This document shows, one piece after another, positions 34,851-48,610 of a stretch of DNA of 64,000 bases; positions within the stretch are counted from its first letter, which is position 1; every line of letters starts with the position of its first letter. The stretch comes from Trogon surrucura. Its lineage: Eukaryota > Chordata > Aves > Trogoniformes > Trogonidae. The stretch spans positions 10,772,689 through 10,836,688 of the forward strand of contig CM036658.1 of the NCBI GenBank assembly GCA_020746105.1. The letters run 5' to 3'. A program made the translations under genes and the position numbers. Under the pieces are notes generated by a model, which ran no database searches, was not told the origin of the DNA, and saw nothing but the letters and a program-made list of their open reading frames with translations.

Positions 34851-37800
34851 CAGATATTGTGGTTGTCTTGAAGGATCTCTGAGGTTAGCTTTTATTTTTC
34901 CTACATTATAATGATATTACATCCATTCAGACCCGTGTCTAATTCTTGTTGCACATTCTAGTTCAGATACATTCAGTTGTGCTCTTTCTCATTTAGGTGA
35001 CATCCTGTGATTGTTCTTAACATATGTTGAAATCTCAGCAAAGTCAACTACATGCTCAATTGCTGAATTTGGTTCTTGACCTCAGTAAGTGGTCCAGTAA
35101 TATGCTGCAATACCATCCATAGTTCTTCATAATTCCGTGTGTAAACATATCCCCTCTGTTAAAATGTAATATAACTTTGTAATTTTCTGCAGATTATACT
35201 ACTTCATCTCTCTTTATTTAAAAATCTGTCTAAAAGGGATTTAAAATATAGAGAGACTTACTGTATATAAAGAATTTTGACATTACACTGAATAGCATTT
35301 ACAATACTTGTGCTTGGAACTGGATCTTCAACTTCTTTCACAGGCAGAACACCTGCGTCCATCAGAAAAAAAGACATTCAAAAGTAAGGACAGAAGAAAC
35401 TAGTACTATACTGTACATGTTTTCTTTGTGTTAAATAACATAAAAGGAAATTGCAAGCTAATTATCACAGTAATTTGTGTTTGTCTTATGAATAGTCTAT
35501 ACTTTCTAACTTCACATGTGAATCTTTCAGCTATGCATTACAGATCCAGAAGTGAAAAATTGACGCACCATCAGAGCAATACTGGCATGGTACACGAAAA
35601 GAGCTCATGTCAAGGCAAGGGAAGGGTAGTGAGACACAAACCAGAGGACAGTGGTGGATATAGTTTAACTAAACTCAGGTGTCTCTGCTGGCAAAAAATC
35701 TTTCACCAGGAGAAAATTTATAGTTTTAGCTAATCAGACTGCGAGAGATAAATGAATAAGTGATTTAGTGACCTTCTCACTGCAGTGAATAGTGAATTAT
35801 GTCCTGTATAGTTTTATTCATCCAATCATTGAAAAACTGAATCAGGCCCAAGCAGCTGTGACCTCTTAAAAATATTTTTCATTGTCTTTTGCAATTTACA
35901 GCTTGGGTACTTATGTTTTATATGTTGCTTTTATGTGAAAAACGTTAATATGAAGTCTTGTGTACATTCATAGTAAAATTGTGTGAGTTGTCAATTGTAA
36001 ATAATTTACACCAATAATCAGTTACTCTATATGCTATAATATTGATATGTACTCTATATTAGTTTGCATAAAGAATTGCTCTTCATTTCATGTATCATGC
36101 ATACAAATAAATTTTAAAAATGAAAAATAAAATTTGGTGTCAAACAAAAGACTTCCAAATTACAGGTCTGGAAACTAAGGTATACCTGTTCTCTAGTTAT
36201 CTAGCCATTACAGTCTTGTGTTTACCTTTTGGTAGATATGTTTGTGTATGGTATTTTCATGCCTTCAGAAGAAACACTTGCAAAGATGTGTTTGACTGGT
36301 CAACCTTGTACAGTATTTTACACTGAAAAATTCCACTGTTTTTTATTGCAAGTTTTTTCTAAATGAGAGAAACCATGTAGTTCCTTGTAACTAATGCATA
36401 AGTTTCTGTGTCCTGTATCTATGAGGAAAAAAACCCAAACAAACTTTCATCGTAATAGAATTAGATAGGCCATGTAATGAATGCGTGTTTTGTTCTCGAT
36501 TTTGAAGAATGGGATGGGTAAGCAGTGATACCTGGGTCTTTTAACTGAGGAAGAAACCAAAGGAGCTCCGTATTTGTGGAGAGAACTGTGGATGATCTGT
36601 ACAGCTGCATCTAACTTGTCAAAATACAGGGAAAAGTGTTCCACAGACACAAGCAGAAAAAAAATGGAGGCACAGGGCCAAGGTTAACTATTTATTTAAA
36701 TGTGCTTGGGCAGATTTTCTGTTTGAGTCTGCCTCATAGCTCCCTTTTGTGACACTTAAATGGCAACCTTATTTTTTATATATTTTGAGTTTGTACTGAG
36801 GGTTCTGCGTTCTTAGGATAGTGGTACCCTACCCTGAATATGAGTTTCTCATCAAATAAGTCATCCTTCACTCATCTTGCTCAAGCAGCGACTAGTCAGA
36901 GTCTACTGTTTCACATGTGAGATACAGGAGCCTCCTCTAGTTCTACCCTGCACCTTGCGGACTTTGCAAAGATAGTTTGCTTAATGGATTCTCTGCAAGA
37001 AGAAAGACCTGATTCTCTCAGCATTTTCAGCTTGCTTTCAAAAATTTCAAACTTTCTGAGGGCCATCTCAATAAATGCAAAGAATTCTTGGAAACAGAGT
37101 TGGAAACAGTTTGCAAGAATATTAAGATGTGGTCTTGAAGAAAGTCGGCAGGTGAAAGTACGTCTTGGGCTACTGGAGAGTTAGTGCTTGCTCTAACGTA
37201 GGCAGCAGAACCACTTCATCACCTGTGCTAATACAGCACAGAACAATATATGCTTAGTTACATAAATGAAGATAGAACACAGGATGGCTATCTGGAGACG
37301 ATAATAATAAATTTAAATCAAACAGTTTTAGCTGAAAAGAGACACAATGGAAGGGGCATGATTCTCAAGACAAGGATACTAGTTAAGCTAGACATGCACA
37401 TCTAGATGGGGTTTTCTACGTAAAGGGATAGTTAGGTATTTAATTATTTTTTTCCTGGAAGGTGTGCTATTGGTGTCTGCTATAGGCATTCCCAAGATCA
37501 TTCATTTTCTTATAGTGTGTTTCTCTTATAGTGAAACAAAGTATTATTTTTTTACATGAAAATCTTAAAGGTTACAAACTTCAGAACTTTGGCCATAGAG
37601 TAACAGATTATTCTAAAAAAAGCAAACAAAAAGTAGATTGATAGTCTTTCACTGCCCTTAGCAGCGCCTTGTTTCACACAATAGAGAATGCAGATTACAC
37701 CATGCTTTAAAAAAATTATTGAAAAATATTGTCTTTAAGTGGGGTCTCAACAATAGTAAAATAATCTCTTTCATATCACTTTTAGCTGGATTAAGTTGTG

Positions 37801-40800
37801 AAAACATGAAAAGTATTTTACAGGAATCACCGAGATTGCAGAAAGGAGGAAATTTATTGCTGTACTGAAACCCTTTGTTAAGGAACAATTTTATTTTTTT
37901 ACCACACAGTGTCATGAGCGTAGCACAAGTATAATAAAATAAATTATAAAAGAGAACAAGACAGCCTTGGTTTTTTTCATATTTTATTGTATAAATAAAA
38001 ATGGGTCTAAAGAAGTTGTTAGCGTAAAAGTAATATAGTCTCATGAGTGATTTTGCATTGGTTTGTTGCAAACCAGACAATGGTATCAAGACAAGAGGAG
38101 GGAGGCACCAGAAATTAAATTACAGGAAATTCAGCTTAAGAGAGTATCAAGGCTGGAATCTTTGTAAAGCATTGGTGATATGAGTAGATCAAATCGCTAA
38201 GGGGAATTGGTGTTAAACAAGGTTTGGAAGGATGTTCAGAAATAAAATGATTTGATGGAATGAGACAACAGGTGCATTCAAAGGCATTGCAATGTGCATA
38301 GATGTACAGAATGTGGGAGCAACTTTAGCAGCTGCACATTATATGAATGTGAGAATTGAAACCCAGATGTCAGGAAAACAAGAAGAGAGATAGGCACTCG
38401 TGTGAGTGTTTTCACAATTTGGATGGAGTGACATAACTCTTAATTACCTCTAGTGTATATTTTACTCCATTATACTAATATATTTTGACCTAAATGTGAA
38501 GAGTTATAGGCTTATACAATATTCTAAAACATCTTAAAGTGAACTTCTTCACAGTAGTGGAAGCAATTCTGACAACTGATTGGACCATCTTGTATTGGGG
38601 GATAACATCTATCCTTTACATTTCCTATGGGAAGAGGCAGAATTTTTGAAAAGCGTCATAAGAGATGAGACAGTTTTGCATTAAAATAGAAGTGCAATAA
38701 GTAATTTCTGTGGTTTTTGACAAATAAAAGAAAAATGTTTACTCATCTTGTCATGACAGAGGTCACCACATTGTTTTTAATGTTATAGAGGTTAAGAAAA
38801 ATTTCCATTTAGAAAATAGACACTACCTCAAAACTGATCTTGAAAACTAAGGGAATTTCTAAAGTAGCTATACTCATAAAACTTTCCTGGAAGTCTAAAG
38901 CCTACTCTTGCATCAGCATTTTCATAAACATGATGTTCTGTGCACTCTGCTGCCCGTTTCTTTAGGCCATAGGCCTTGGCATTAAATGATGACGCTTTTT
39001 TGTATATACTTTAAAATAAAATGTTGGGGGTTTTTAATGTATTCTAGATGTGTAAAATATTTTTTAACCAACCAAGTTTTTCTGTACATTAATTTTATAA
39101 AAGTATATTAAAAATATTTCTTGCATTAAATAAGGAAAATGTAGTTTAAGCAATTGCTATGGCAAGAAAGTATACAATAGCAAAGCTGTAAAAAATTACT
39201 AGAAAAGGTAATCATAAAATGAGGTCAGTTTGTTTTTCTTAATGTTAGCAAGTATCCAAATTCCGGGATTTTTTTACTACTCTGGTATTCTTGGCAAACT
39301 AAAATTTCAGTTGCCTTTTAGGCAAAGATACTCCCTTTGAATTCAGTCCAGAGCCTGTGATTCCTACTTTTTCTTTCAAAATCACGTTGTAGCAGAAGCC
39401 TCAGTTCGCAGGCCTCTAAAATGTTTTACTCAAAGTATTTGTACTAGAAAATTGATTCATTCCTTGCTTTCTGTGAGAGGTAGCAGTAAATCTCTGCCAT
39501 CTATTCCTTATTGATTTTTGAATGGACTAATATGACATATAACTCATTCGGCATTCATCAGGCTGTTTAATCCTCCAAGATATTAGTTCTCATATATGAG
39601 GTGACTTGTATCTCAGAGAAAATGTTCTAGAGGGAAATATGTAGGCCCGATAAAATTTTTTTCCCTGTGATCCATTTTTTACAATGGAACATTTATTTTT
39701 AAATTCATTCTAATAATATTTTTTCTCTTTAAAGAACTTCACAGAGAATTTGCAACTTCAAAGAATGCCTCCGTCTCTCGGGTTTTTGCATGGCACTATT
39801 AAATGCAAATAGCTGCTTTGTATCCCAGATGTTCATAGTGATCCTCCTTGCTTCTTGACAGGTTCAAGAGCTACCAGATGCTCTGACACCAGGTTAGATT
39901 CCAGCAACTGAACAGAACTTGTCTCAAACTGAAAAAAATAAGGAAAAAATTGTATTTTGGAGAAAAGCTAATTCTGTATCGATGCTGTGTAGATCAGTAT
40001 TACTTCTACTTCTGTCTTTTGAAAGAATATCCTCTGTGGGTTGCAATGAATTGCAAGAATATCAGAATCTAACACTCTCTGACTGGGCACTATTATATAT
40101 GACATGAGAGGGTTTTGTCTTTAAAACAGATTTTCTTATCTGAAGATACTTGATGTTACACGAGATTTTGATTTAGCAGTGATAAAGGTAGTAGTGAAAT
40201 GAGTGCAAACACAATGTAGCCATTGCAGGATATGGCTGGATCACAGTACAAATCTGATTCTTATTAGAGGCCTTTATATGCTCACTGTCATGATGCTGGG
40301 CATGCACAAGTACTGGGAAAGAGTCAGCTCAAGCCCATTGCTCTGTTCAAATTTAATTTTGTCAGTTGTTCAGTTTTTGTGCTATCTTGTGCTGAGCCAC
40401 ATACGCACTTATCCCTTACTGGACTGACTGACTCAAGAAGCCATTCACACTCTTTTGATTAACTCAGGAAAAAAAAAAAACCATTTGCACAAGCAGTTAA
40501 TCCACTGAACTGATACAAGCGTTTAGCTAAAACAAACCCTTCAGTCCCTTTTCTGTTGAGATAAGTTCAACTTCCTTTGCAGCAGCTGTGGTCAGTCGCA
40601 GCCTACATTCTTCCCTCTGCTTCATAAGCACATCACGTTGTCAGTCTTATCTGTCCCTTCTTCTGTTTTGGAGGTTTACTGACCAGATACAAAAAGGTGA
40701 TCTTTTGTTTGTTTGTTTGTTTAGATAAGCAAGTTCTATTAGGCAAAGCAAGTGAGAAAAACAAAAATGAAAGATGGGCTAAATAATGATCAAAAGATCA

Positions 40801-40902
40801 GAGAAAAAGGAAAATGTGTATTTATGTACAGAGAAACACAGAGACACATAACCAAAGGAATAAGTCGTTAATAACACTTTCTGTGGTCTAGTGCAGTGTT
40901 TT
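34851..40902 (+). other. Large intron, 6 kb unique segment
   Basis: AT-rich sequence with a (GTTT)n run at about 40706-40722. The minus-strand 143-codon open frame at 37658-38089 is low-complexity, K/F/L-rich and unlike any known family. No exon, RNA gene or recognisable repeat was seen. Confidence 0.55.
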
Positions 40903-42281
40903 ACTCTCCATCATCTTTGCCAAGTCTTGGGAGATGGGAGAGGTGCCTGAGGACTGGAGGGAAGCAAATGTCACTCCAGTCTTCAAAAAGGGCAAGAAGG
41001 AGGACCTGGGTAACTATAGACCGGTCAGCCTCACCTCCATCCCTGGGAAAGTGATGGAATGACTTATCCTTGGTGCCATCTCAAGGCCTATCAAGGATAA
41101 GAGGGTCATTAGAGACAGTCACCATGGCTTCACCAAAGGGAAGTCGTGCTTGACTAACCTCATAACCTTTTACGAGGATCTAACAAGGTGGATAGATGAT
41201 GGCAGAGCGGTGGATGTGGTCTACCTTGACTTCAGTAAAGCATTTGACACAGTCTCCCACAGCATCCTTGCTGCTAAAATGGGGAAGTGTGGTCTAGACT
41301 CTCGGGTAGTGAGGTGGACTGTGAACTGGCTGAGGGGAAGAAGCCAAAGAGTTGTGGTCAGTGGGGTGGAGTCTGGTTGGAGAGCTGTATCCAGTGGAGT
41401 GCCTCAAGGGTCGGTACTGGGACCAGTATTATTCAATATATTCATCGATGACTTGGATGAGGGACTAGAGAGTACTATCAGCAAGTTTGCTGATGACACC
41501 AAGCTGGGAGGAGTGGCTGACACACCAGAAGGCTGTGCTGCCATTCAGCGAGACCTGGACAGGCTGGAGAGTTGAGCGGGGAAAAATTTAATGAAATATA
41601 ACGAGGGTAAATGTAGGGTCTTGCATCTGGGTAGGAACAACCCCAGGTTCCAGTATAAGTTGGGGACTGACTTATTAGAGAGTAGTGTAGGGGAAAGGGA
41701 CCTGGGAGTCTTGGTGGACAGCAGGATGACCATGAGCCAGCAGTGTGCCCTTGTGGCCAGGAAGGCCAATGGCATCCTGGGGTGTATTAGAAGGGGGGTG
41801 GTTAGTAGGTCAAGAGAGGTTCTCCTTCCCCTCTACTCTGCCCTGGTGAGACCCCATCTGGAATATTGTGTCCAGTTCTGGGCCCCTCAGTTCAAGAAAG
41901 ACAGGGAAGTGCTGGAGAGAGTCCAGCACAGGGCAACTAGGATGATGAAGGGAGTGGAGCATCTCCCTTATGAGAAAAGACTGAGGGAGCTGGGGCTCTT
42001 CAGTTTGGAGAAGAGGAGACTGAGGGGTGACCTCATTAATGTTTATCAAGGGTGAGTGTCACGAGGATGGAGCCAGGCTCTTCTCGGTGACAACCACTGA
42101 TAGGACAAGGGGTAATGGGCTGAAACTGGAACATAAGAGGTTCCGCTTAATCTCGAGAAGAAACTTCTTCTCAGTGAGGGTGACGGAACACTGGCACAGG
42201 CTGCCCAGGGAGGTTGTGGAGTCTCCTTCTCTGGAGACATTCAAGACCTGCCTGGACACGTTCCTGTGTAGCATAATCTAG
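40903..42281 (+). pseudogene. CR1 ORF2 C-terminal half (reverse transcriptase), stops and a frameshift
   Basis: The frame encodes [41 protein letters not shown] and FADDTK (from 41486). TGA at 41060-41062 is at the same codon as the second stop of the 18415 copy. Another TGA near 41573 replaces a Trp of the R-L-E-S-W segment. An 8-bp deletion near 42046 shifts the frame, and the C-terminus ([20 protein letters not shown]) continues in another frame to TAG at 42279-42281. Confidence 0.9.
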
Positions 42282-42373
42282 GTGTTCCTGCTCTGGCAGG
42301 GGGATTGGACTTGATGATCTTTCGAGGTCCCTTCCAATCCCTAACATTCTATGATTCTATGATTCTATGATTT
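40903..42373 (+). mobile_element. CR1 LINE, 5' truncated, near-identical to the 18415 copy
   Basis: Similarity starts abruptly at actctccatcatctttgcca and continues to the terminal repeats (ttctatgattctatgattct). Over a 243-bp sample I counted 9 mismatches to the 18415 copy, roughly 96% identity, and the downstream part looks closer still. It differs by an 8-bp deletion near 42046 and by retaining about three terminal repeat units. It has the same orientation as the 18415 copy and the host gene. Confidence 0.94.
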
Positions 42374-44234
42374 ATGGTGGTAAATGGGCACCAACTCTTA
42401 ATCGAAGGCGTATGATACTCAGATTAAACTGTGTGTCTGTTATGTTGTCCAATGCATCGGTGGAAAGCATATCCTCAAAGTGAATTTATTTATGCATGTA
42501 TTTGGTGAGAGCTACTCTGAAATGGCTGGTGCTCAGCTTGAAACCCGTTTCTGGCTTCCTAGGAACAAGCCTCCGCTTTACTTTGGAAGGCCCCATTCGG
42601 TTCTGTTGTTCTGAAGCAAAGTGTCTCCTTTTCAAAGTCACATCTTACTTCATTGTATACAGCAGATTTCCGTGAAGTTTTTGTAAGGCATTCTTCTAAT
42701 TTACAAATACAATTTAAGGACTGAAAGTCTTTATTAGGTAAGTCCTAAAAGTAGACTTTTCTACTTCTATCCAGAAGTTAAACTTCTACAGGAAGATCAA
42801 GATTATTAATTATTTTCTATGCCATTTAAAACAAACATCTAGAAAAATTGTTGGTGCAAATCATGCCATGAGCAAGTTAAGAGATCAAACTAGTTCATTT
42901 TCTTGTAAGAAAACTGAGATACTGCTTAGAAAGATTATATTCTATTTTTCTTTTATATTAATAATATGAGAAAATACAAGTAAACAGCATATTTATTGCA
43001 CATTGTATGCTGTGCTTTTTCACATTTTCTTCTGGACTTTATGTCTTAGGACCCATATGACATCAATTATTCACAATTTAAGCTGTTTGTTTCCTGTTTC
43101 TAGATTACTGATGCAAAAGAAAGTAAAATGTGAAGGAAAGAAAGTTGTGACTCTTTTCAAATTTATGGCTTTTTTTGTTTTTGTTTTTCCAGTGTGCAGT
43201 TTTATTTTGCATCTTTCTGTTCTCCTGTTCATGCGTATTTTTATGGACATGATTCCCACTTGGTGATGTTACCTTTTTAAAAAGAAATAGACTGGCTATA
43301 CTTAGTGCCCATGTTACAGTATATTGCTGCTTTAAATTTTTTTTCCTTTACATTTCTAAGTATTTTTTTTGTATACTGCTTACAAGTTAGAAAAACAAGA
43401 TATGGGATTTTTTTTTGTCAGCTTTTACAGTTGAAGGAGGTGTCTATGAGTTTAGAACTGCTTTACTTCATGAAGTATTTGGAATGCTGGTGTCCTGAGT
43501 GTACTTTCACATGGCTTGAAGCATTCTGGATAGTTCATCATAAAGCTCACAAGAATTGTAGACGAGTGTCATGATACTGAAAACACAGTGAAAGAATAGA
43601 TGAAATTATTGCTAAATAGAAAGTAATGCATATGAAAAAAATAATAAGAAAAGACTCTTTAGCTTATATATGTGAAACCATGGGTTTTGCTACCACTCAG
43701 GAAAGAGATCAGAGAACCATAGTGGACTGTTCTCTGAAAATGTCAGCTCCCTGTTGAGCTGAATAAAGTCAATGTTAGGACTTACTAGTACACCTGACCT
43801 TTTGACTATAACCACTTTTGTCAGAAAGACTGTAGTGGAACAAGAGAAGGTGGGGTATGCAGAGAACTATAAGATGTCAGAATGGTGTACTTGATTTCTC
43901 CTGAATGAGTTGCTAAATGTGCCAGCATTTCTCGGGTTGTCATTGAGATAGTTGACAGAGATCTAGGACAGCATAGATGTCTTTTGAAAAGATGAATAGA
44001 GCTTTATAATTGAGTTAAGTACCCCCTTTGCAGTCTTCATAAGAAGACAAAAATGTGCTGTTGTACACAATTGTGCTCTGGAGCTATTTGCCATCATGTG
44101 TTACGGATACAAACTTTGAAGGAGGTTAAGCGGACATATCCAATGTGGAGAATACGTGCCTTGGTGGGTGTTAAAGATGACAGTATGATTGCAGCTTTTA
44201 GCTCAGGAGATCCCTGCAACACTTGTCAGCAAAG
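42374..44234 (+). other. Large intron, unique segment
   Basis: About 1.9 kb of AT-rich sequence. The open frames at 43003-43266 and 43305-43574 are hydrophobic, T-rich translations with no recognised domain. Confidence 0.55.
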
Positions 44235-44419
44235 AACAGGCTACCCAGGGAGGTTGTGGAGTCTCCTTCTCTGGAGACATTCAAAACCCATCTGGACGCG
44301 TTCCTGTGCGCTCTGCTGTAGGTGATCCTGCTCTGGCAGGGAGGCTGGACTAGATGATCTTTTGAGGTAACTTCTAACTTCTAGCATTCTGTGATTCTGT
44401 GGTTCTGTGATTCTGTGAA
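44235..44419 (+). mobile_element. CR1 LINE 3' tail
   Basis: Short plus-strand CR1 end: aggctacccagggaggttgt, the S-P-S-L-E-T-F-K codons, the 3' UTR phrases gatcctgctctggcagggag and ctggactagatgatcttttg, then four repeats of the ttctgtga type. Confidence 0.9.
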
Positions 44420-44578
44420 AGCCCAGGAGTGAAGAGTGGGGAAAATTCGCTGACTGTCTCATCTGTGTATTCATCTTGAAAGAAGTGTTTTCCATGTGGG
44501 CTGCGTTTTAGAAGAAAAATAGTGAAAATTAGTGCTAATTAGACTTTTAAATGTCAGCTTTGTAGAAGGTCCTTCCCT

Positions 44579-44627
44579 TCCACCACCACCCCCCACCCCC
44601 CCACCCCCCCCCCCCCCCCCCCCCCAC
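44579..44627 (+). repeat. C-rich tract with an uninterrupted run of 22 C
   Basis: CCACC-type units lead into C runs of growing length and end in 22 consecutive C (44604-44625). The minus strand is therefore a long G run that could form G-quadruplexes. The exact length is likely polymorphic or affected by sequencing error. Confidence 0.9.
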
Positions 44628-45830
44628 TTCTCAAGAAAAGTATCTGGGCTGCTAAAAAACCCATTTGTTAGATTAGTAATCAAGTCCAGTTAAGTACTGT
44701 CATTTATGCTCACAGGCCCACTGATTTGCCAGTTCGAATTTAAATTACTTAAGCTGGAAACAAAACTCAGATGTACTTAGGCATTAAATTATGTTTCTCT
44801 TGCAGTGAGTTGCAGGGTTTGTACATCATCAATAATTCAAACTAAGATTATGCTATCAGGAGTATATCAGTGCATGGCACCTTCTGAAGGCTAAAGATTT
44901 TTTTTCGAAAGTTTGTGTTTCTGTATGTTTTCTGTCCATTTCAGATATACCTATATTTTTTCACTGGTTTACACTATTTTACTTGAAGATTGGTGTAGAA
45001 ACTTTAGAAAAAAGTTCCATGCATAGTTATTACTTTTATTTATATTTGCTTGAGCAGTATCAGTTATATATGTACTAATTTAATAAAAGTAGATCCATAG
45101 TTTGTGAAATTCATGAACAGTTTCAATTTTCTTGAAATTCCATCTAATATGGACTCAAAAATAATATTGTGCTTCGTTATTTTACCTAGATGACAGGGAA
45201 TACAGTAGGCACTGGGAATCTGTTTTGTTGTAGTGTTTTTCATCTTAGGCAAATTTGATAATTTTTACTGATGAATGATAGGTACCACAACAAGGAACAC
45301 ACTGTCCCTCGATTCCTAAGAATATAGCATACTCCTTTATTAAAAAAGTGCTTATAAATAGAATATTTTTTTTCCTGAACTGTGCAATACAAACATATTC
45401 TTTTGAGTTCTTTCAGCTTGTCTTTGAAATGTTGGAAATTGCACATGTGTATTTGATTTTTATGGAATTTTGGTTTCATATAGACTGGAAATTCAGGTAG
45501 ACTCTGTTCTGTAGAAGGGATGTCTGGGTGCCCGTATTTCTTTACATCAAAGAATATGTTGCAGAAACTTTATTCTGTATTTTTTATTTCCATTAGCATT
45601 ATAATCTAGGAAAAAAAACCAATCTGTTGGTTAGAACATTACTACTCCCAAAAGAGAAGAGCTATGAAATAGCTCAGGAATATGTAGAGATGACATCCAG
45701 ATGATACCAGTGGATTAAACTGATGGTATGTGGAAGGATCCCTTTATCTTTTAACAGCATCTAAAATTAGCAAGTAGATTTTTGAGCGAGTAAAGATTCG
45801 GAACAAGCACAGAGCTAATGGCATGACATT
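44628..45830 (+). other. Large intron, unique segment
   Basis: AT-rich intron of about 1.2 kb with nothing recognised. Confidence 0.55.
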
Positions 45831-46554
45831 ACAGGCTTGGGAGGGAGTGGCTGGAGAGCTGCCAGGCAGAGGGACCTGGGGCTGTTCATGAACAGCCGGC
45901 TGAACATGAGCCAGCAGTGTGCCCAGGTGGCCAAGAAGGCCAACGGCATCCTGGCCTGGATGAGGAATGGTGCTGTCAGCAGGAGCAGGGAGGTGATCGT
46001 GTCCCCGTACTTGGCTTTGGTGAGGCCTCACCTCGAGTGCTGTGTCCAGTTTTGGGCCCCTCTCTCCACAAGGGACATTGAGGTGCTGGAGAGGGTACAG
46101 AGGTGGGCTACTCGGCTGGTAAAGAGCTTAGAACACAAGTCTTGTGAGGAAAGGCTGAGGGATCTGGGGCTGTTTAGCCTAGAGAAGAGGAGATTGAGGG
46201 GACACCTCATCGCTCTCTACAACTACCTGAAGGGAGGTTGTAGAGAGGCGGGGGTTGGACTATTCTCCCCAGTGGAGAGTGATAGGATGAGGAGAAATGG
46301 ATTTAAATTGCGCCAGAGGAGGTTCAGGTTAGATATTGGGAAGAATTTCTATACTGAAAGGGTTGTCAGCCATTGGAACAGGCTGCCCAGGGAGGTGGTT
46401 GAGTGACCATCCCTGGAGCTGTTTAAGAGAAGGATAGATGTTTCCTTGAAGGATATGGTTTAGTGGTGTTGATAGGGCTACGAAAAAATTGGACTCGATG
46501 ATCTTGAAGGTCTCTTCCAGAAAAAACTGTTCTATGATACAATTCTATTCTATG
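45831..46554 (+). mobile_element. CR1 LINE, 5' truncated, a second subfamily
   Basis: It contains the ORF2 C-terminal part ([62 protein letters not shown]), interrupted by TGA at 46404-46406. The 3' UTR (tggactcgatgatcttgaag) and terminal ttctatgataca-type repeats follow. Sequence differences place it in another subfamily from the 18415 copy. It is about 725 bp long. Confidence 0.92.
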
Positions 46555-48610
46555 ACAAACCAAGTTTGAATGTGTTGTGAAAACAAGAAAGTTCAGAGCA
46601 AAAGAAATTCAAAAGTGCTAAGTCAGTCGTTTGTGTAATTCAGACTTTCAGGATATTAACTTTATTCCATTGGCTGACTATAAAGGGAGAAATAATAGCC
46701 GTTCTATGGCCTTTTAGAATGCCATATTACCGACATATTCAAATCATACTTCCATGTTGTATTGGCGCTGTAAGAAAGAGCAATGTTTGTATCTTTGACT
46801 GCATATTTCTTGATGTGATTTTGGTTTGTTTACTGTGCATTTTTTGTTCCTGCAGGCTGACAATAGGCTTTTAATATAGGTAGCAGATATATGTTATGGG
46901 CAGGAGGCTGTGAATGAGTACGTAAAGCTGACAAATTTGTTCAAATACTTTACTTGTCAATATGTTTTGTGTAACATCCCTGTGAATTGGATCATGGCTT
47001 TTCAACAGAAAAGTTAAAAATGCGCGTCTACTTTGAAAGAATAGTTTGATGAATTGATGAGGATGTTCATGAAGAAAACAGAAAATTTTAAAGAAAATTT
47101 GTCGTATTATGTAGAATGAGATACCCATCTCTATGGATAGCAGTAATGGTAGTAGTAATAAACCACTGCTAAAACTCTGGCAAAAGTTCTACTTCTCTGA
47201 AGCAGTATGTATTTCACTTAGGTATTCATATGTTTGGTGAGAAAATGTCCCTTATGTGCTTCTTCTAGGGCATAATGGTAAAGCTTTACTCTCGTGATTG
47301 ATATTGCATGTATTTTATCTTGAGAAAGTTATCTATGAAGTGATTTGAATATTTTACATTTGACATGTCGTCATTCGTGGTTTATTGTTACAAAACACAG
47401 CTTTCTTTATAAATAAGTTACAGGATCGTTCCTTAAATTGTCCACGAGATGATGTTCCTGCTTTCTAGCCAACACTTTTCAAATACTGTTTTAATTTAAA
47501 GCTGCGTGTTGAGACCGTGGGGTTCACTAGGAATACCTTAATCATAACAAGGGAGCAATTGTTCATAGTTTTGTTGGTTTTTGTTTTTTTTTTTTTTCTT
47601 GTGGTCTTAACCTTGGAGCAGTTCCAGCTGTGTTAATAAGCCACAGGAAGCTGCAGTTAACATACATATATTTAAAGAAAAAAAAATCCTTCTCTTACCT
47701 AATGCAGAGATAGCTAAGCAAGAGCAGCTGCTTACTGAAGTCACTTTGGTTTTCTCTACATGTGAAATTAATAACCAAAGACAAGACATGAAGCTAGTTC
47801 ACGGTTAGTAGTTGGCTCATTTACATCCAGTAGCTGCTGTTGGATACGATTTTCACGTATGTGGGTTAACTGTGTTTAATAGGAGAAAAGTCATTATTTA
47901 TTTCACTTGATGCTTTTGGATATTTCCAGAATCAGAAACCTAATTTAGTCTAAATAAAATGCAGGTCTTATTTGTAGTATGTTACACTTAAAAAGGTCTA
48001 ACATAATCAGTTCCCTCCAAGGAATGCCAAGTATAAAAACATTATTGATGATATGTATTGGTTATTGTTGAAAATGCCTACTACTGCTGACTGCTTCTCC
48101 TGCAGAATAGGTGTGAAACTTGCAATGATGTGCATAATTCTTTGGGAATGAACTATGAGGCAGGCAGGAGAGTAGAGAGCAACTCATAGTAGTCCTGTTG
48201 TGATGTGGAAAGATAGTGCCCATTTATTTGAGCCTGCCATTTTAGAGGCCAAAAGAAGGTTGAGGGACTTCCTTTCCCAGAAAAAAACTAGAGAGTTTCA
48301 GACAGATTTCATTTGGTCCTCAGCATTAACAGGCAGGGGGAGGTGTGGGAATTCTACTTCTATAGACCCCAACAAGTAAGTTTTATCCAACTGAGGATTG
48401 CCACCATCAGTAAGTACCATGGTCTAACTCCAGACAGTAACTAAGCATCACACAGCTGCTTGCTGCCTAGTGGGAAGCAAATTGAGAGGTTAGAAGTGAG
48501 AAAACTTGTGGATTTAGCTAAAAACATAATAATAATAGCAATAACAACAACAATACTACAAAGAGATAAATAAACCCCAGGAAAGACAAGTGATGCAAAT
48601 GAAAACAATC
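46555..48610 (+). other. Large intron, unique segment
   Basis: About 2 kb of AT-rich sequence with poly-T near 47580-47600 and an AAT/AAC-rich low-complexity stretch near 48525-48560. Nothing else was recognised. Confidence 0.55.

Noticed and set aside
37658..38089. 143-codon minus-strand open frame
   Set aside because: Composition is K/N/F/L-rich as expected from AT-rich non-coding DNA, and no domain is recognised.
44471..44683. Minus-strand open frame encoding a poly-glycine protein
   Set aside because: The glycine run is the translation of the C22 tract, not a gene.
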